Shown here: positions 62,187 through 64,000 of the stretch, one piece after another
How positions within the stretch are numbered: the stretch's first letter is position 1
How the letters are laid out: every line of letters begins with the position of its first letter
NCBI RefSeq assembly: GCF_902859805.1
Contig: NZ_CADIKC010000014.1
Span: forward strand, 90,049 to 154,048
Source of the DNA: Paraburkholderia sediminicola
Lineage (GTDB): Bacteria > Pseudomonadota > Gammaproteobacteria > Burkholderiales > Burkholderiaceae
Length of the DNA: 64,000 nucleotides
Reading direction: 5' to 3'
Notes under the pieces: model-generated
Databases searched by the model: none
Seen by the model: only the letters and a program-made list of their open reading frames with translations
Told to the model about the DNA's origin: nothing
Position numbers and translations under genes: made by a program

Positions 62187-63475
62187 TGGGCGGATTGCCG
62201 CGTGAGGTGGTGCGGGAATTGAGGTATGGCGCGGTGTGTGGATCGGGGTATCAAGCGGGATATCAAGCGACAGCGGACTTCTGTCGAGCTGATTGCGTTT
62301 GCCTGACTCCTGGCACTCCGGGCAAGTCGTCGGCTGCACTGCCCCGCTTCGCGCGAGCAAGGCGACTGAGCGCTGCGATTCATGCGGCGTTGCTTTGCAT
62401 GAGTTTGATGGCTACGGCACCTGCGGTTGCCGCGACACCGGAGTTCGCAGCGGTCACGCCGGATCATTCGATCGTGCTGCCGCAAGACACTGGCGCACAC
62501 CCGGCTTTTCGCACCGAATGGTGGTACGCAACAGGCTGGCTCACGACACCGGACAATCAGCCGCTCGGTTTCCAGATCACCTTCTTTCGCTCGGCAACCG
62601 GTCACGACGCAGCGGACCCGAGTGCGTTCGCGCCATCGCAATTAATCATTGCCCATGCCGCGTTAAGCGATCCTGCGCTTGGTCATCTGACGCACGATCA
62701 GCGCATTGCCCGCCAAGGCTTCGGGCTGGCGTACGCGAAGCCGGACAATACCGACGTCAAACTCGATGCATGGAAAATCGTCCGTGCCGGCGACGGCCAC
62801 TACGACGTTACAGTGAACGCGAACGGATTCGCGCTGCATCTTGCGCTGACGCCGACTCAGGCGCCATTGGTCCAGGGCGAAGGCGGCTACTCCCGCAAAG
62901 GCCCACGCCCCGAACAGGCTAGCTATTACTACAGCGAGCCGCAATTGCGCGCGACCGGCAGCGTCGTTCGACCGGTCGCGGCAGGCAAGAAATCGACCGG
63001 TGAAACGGCCGTTACCGGCGCGGCGTGGCTAGATCACGAATGGTCCAGCACGCTACTAGATTCCGACGCTGTCGGATGGGACTGGCTCGGCGCCAATCTG
63101 ACAGACGGATCAGCCTTGATGGCCTTCAAGGTCCGCAGCCGCGATGGGCACTCAATATGGGCACATGCCGCACTTAGAAATCGCGACGGTCAGGTGAGGA
63201 CGTTCGGCCGCGATCAGGTCGATTTCATTCCAGTTCGCACATGGCGCTCGCCGCGCACGAACACGTCGTACCCCGTATCGATGACGCTCAAAACCGGCGC
63301 GCTGACGTGGCGCCTCGATCCGTTGATGGACGACCAGGAACTCGATTCCCGTCAGTCGACGGGTGCAGTGTATTGGGAAGGTGCTGTGCGGGTGAGCCGT
63401 GACGGCGCGGACGTTGGACGTGCGTATCTGGAACTGACGGGGTACGCGAACGCGCTGCGGATCGGGAAGGAGTGA
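62186..63475 (+). CDS. secreted CrtC/AttH-family (lipocalin-like hydrolase) protein
   Basis: 429 residues from the ATG at 62186, behind AAGGAGG and overlapping the permease stop by one base. An unusually long N-terminal part (about 60 residues, Cys-containing) precedes the signal-like helix LSAAIHAALLCMSLMATAP with cleavage after AVAA near residue 83. The mature part is the AttH/carotenoid 1,2-hydratase (CrtC) fold: AFRTEWWYATGWL, AAWLDHEWSS, GWDWLGANL and YWEGAVRVS. It is the last gene of the ABC set, so it is the periplasmic partner. Hydratase activity is not implied, because no carotenoid genes are near. Confidence 0.82.
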   Translation: MGGLPREVVRELRYGAVCGSGYQAGYQATADFCRADCVCLTPGTPGKSSAALPRFARARRLSAAIHAALLCMSLMATAPAVAATPEFAAVTPDHSIVLPQDTGAHPAFRTEWWYATGWLTTPDNQPLGFQITFFRSATGHDAADPSAFAPSQLIIAHAALSDPALGHLTHDQRIARQGFGLAYAKPDNTDVKLDAWKIVRAGDGHYDVTVNANGFALHLALTPTQAPLVQGEGGYSRKGPRPEQASYYYSEPQLRATGSVVRPVAAGKKSTGETAVTGAAWLDHEWSSTLLDSDAVGWDWLGANLTDGSALMAFKVRSRDGHSIWAHAALRNRDGQVRTFGRDQVDFIPVRTWRSPRTNTSYPVSMTLKTGALTWRLDPLMDDQELDSRQSTGAVYWEGAVRVSRDGADVGRAYLELTGYANALRIGKE

Positions 63476-63583
63476 GTTGCCGGAAGAACTGGAGAAGTCC
63501 CGGCGTGAGCATGCCATCGCAGCCGTGATCTCACGAGTGGGGGCGAAGGCCCGTTCTGCGTGCGCGATTGGCGCCGGTAAACG

Positions 63584-63616
63584 CAGAAACCCCACCTTTA
63601 TGGGGTGGGGTTTCTG
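63584..63616. terminator. bidirectional terminator between the AttH-like gene and the rRNA operon
   Basis: Perfect 13-bp stem CAGAAACCCCACC/GGTGGGGTTTCTG (63584-63596 and 63604-63616) with a 7-base loop. It ends the plus-strand ABC operon and the minus-strand rRNA operon just after 5S. Confidence 0.85.
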
Positions 63617-63629
63617 ATGCTGCAGGGGA

Positions 63630-63744
63630 GCCTGACGATTACCTACTTTCACACGGGAATCCGCACTATCATCGGCGTGGAGTCGTTTCACGGTCCTGTT
63701 CGGGATGGGAAGGGGTGGGACCGACTCGCTATGGTCATCAGGCA
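63630..63744 (-). rRNA. rrf: 5S ribosomal RNA
   Basis: About 115 bases whose minus strand reads GCCTGATGACCATAGCGAG at its 5' side and ends TAATCGTCAGGC, the paired ends of bacterial 5S rRNA. The internal CCACCCCTTCCCATCCCGAA and GTGAAAGTAGG segments are conserved. It is the last gene of a minus-strand rRNA operon. The exact mature ends may differ by one or two bases. Confidence 0.95.
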
Positions 63745-63902
63745 TGACTTGTTGCCGTGACGCGGGGTGTTTAAACCCTGGGCGGCACAGCCAATCTGGA
63801 AGAAGTAGTTTCTGGTGATGCTCACCAGAGGGAGATTCGGGGGTTGTGTTGTTCGAGGCACAACAACGATCTCAACCTGTGTGTGCAAGACACACCTGTT
63901 AT

Positions 63903-64000
63903 AGGATCAAGCCTTACGGGCAATTAGTATCAGTTAGCTTAACGCATTACTGCGCTTCCACACCTGACCTATCAACGTCCTGGTCTTGAACGACCCTTCA
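63903..64000 (-). rRNA. rrl: 23S ribosomal RNA, 3' end (continues beyond the window)
   Basis: The last 98 bases, read on the minus strand, match the 3' end of betaproteobacterial 23S rRNA (for example GATAGGTCAGGTGTGGAAGC and GTAAGGCTTGATCCT). The gene is truncated by the window edge. The spacer to 5S is about 158 bases and contains no tRNA gene. Confidence 0.93.

Noticed and set aside
1..64000. CRISPR arrays, insertion sequences, prophage or integrative elements
   Set aside because: No spaced direct-repeat array, transposase, integrase or phage structural gene was found; base composition looks even throughout.

Overview
The window is GC-rich chromosomal DNA from a betaproteobacterium, most likely Burkholderiales and probably Paraburkholderia or Burkholderia. 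This rests on the 5S/23S rRNA ends, the general-diffusion porin type, the glycine-betaine/sarcosine gene set, a cyoABCD oxidase and dense 4-bp overlapping operons. The genus is inferred, not proven. No insertion sequence, prophage, CRISPR array or tRNA gene was seen.

Region 1 (1-17.1 kb) handles choline and glycine betaine. It holds the end of betB, betA, an MFS transporter, soxBDAG (heterotetrameric sarcosine oxidase), sdaA (serine to pyruvate), a choVW-regulator-choX choline importer and two GlxA/GbdR-type AraC regulators. Two promoter regions carry the same direct repeat (TGCGACA-like units 21 bp apart), a candidate operator.

Region 2 (17.1-22.2 kb) holds two small secreted proteins, a possible 42-residue membrane protein, and a tartrate/D-malate-type dehydrogenase with an MFS transporter and a divergent LysR regulator.

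Region 3 (22.2-39.7 kb) looks like one catabolic island for an unidentified carboxylic acid. It has a porin, a complete branched-chain-type ABC importer, two acyl-CoA ligases, two acyl-CoA dehydrogenases, two short-chain dehydrogenases, an IclR regulator and an MFS transporter. A palindrome, CTGCA(A/T)TGCAG, occurs at four intergenic places in this island and is the likely IclR operator.

Region 4 (39.9-50.6 kb) holds a BON-domain protein, an ECF sigma/anti-sigma-like/periplasmic sensor/DUF1800/DUF1501 operon, a W-rich secreted protein, a lipoprotein phosphoesterase, a membrane-anchored di-heme peroxidase-like protein, a HAD hydrolase, an AhpD-like protein and a small cysteine-rich peptide with a double-glycine leader.

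Region 5 (50.6-64 kb) holds a divergent cysS, cyoABCD, an orphan nuoM-like gene, an AttEFGH-like ABC system with a CrtC/AttH-family protein, and the 3' end of an rRNA operon (5S and partial 23S). Ahead of cysS sits the most striking signal: a sigma70-like promoter placed so that the transcript would start at the ATG of a 25-codon leader peptide with three consecutive Cys codons and a fourth near its end, followed by an intrinsic terminator. This is the architecture of a cysteine-sensing transcription attenuator.
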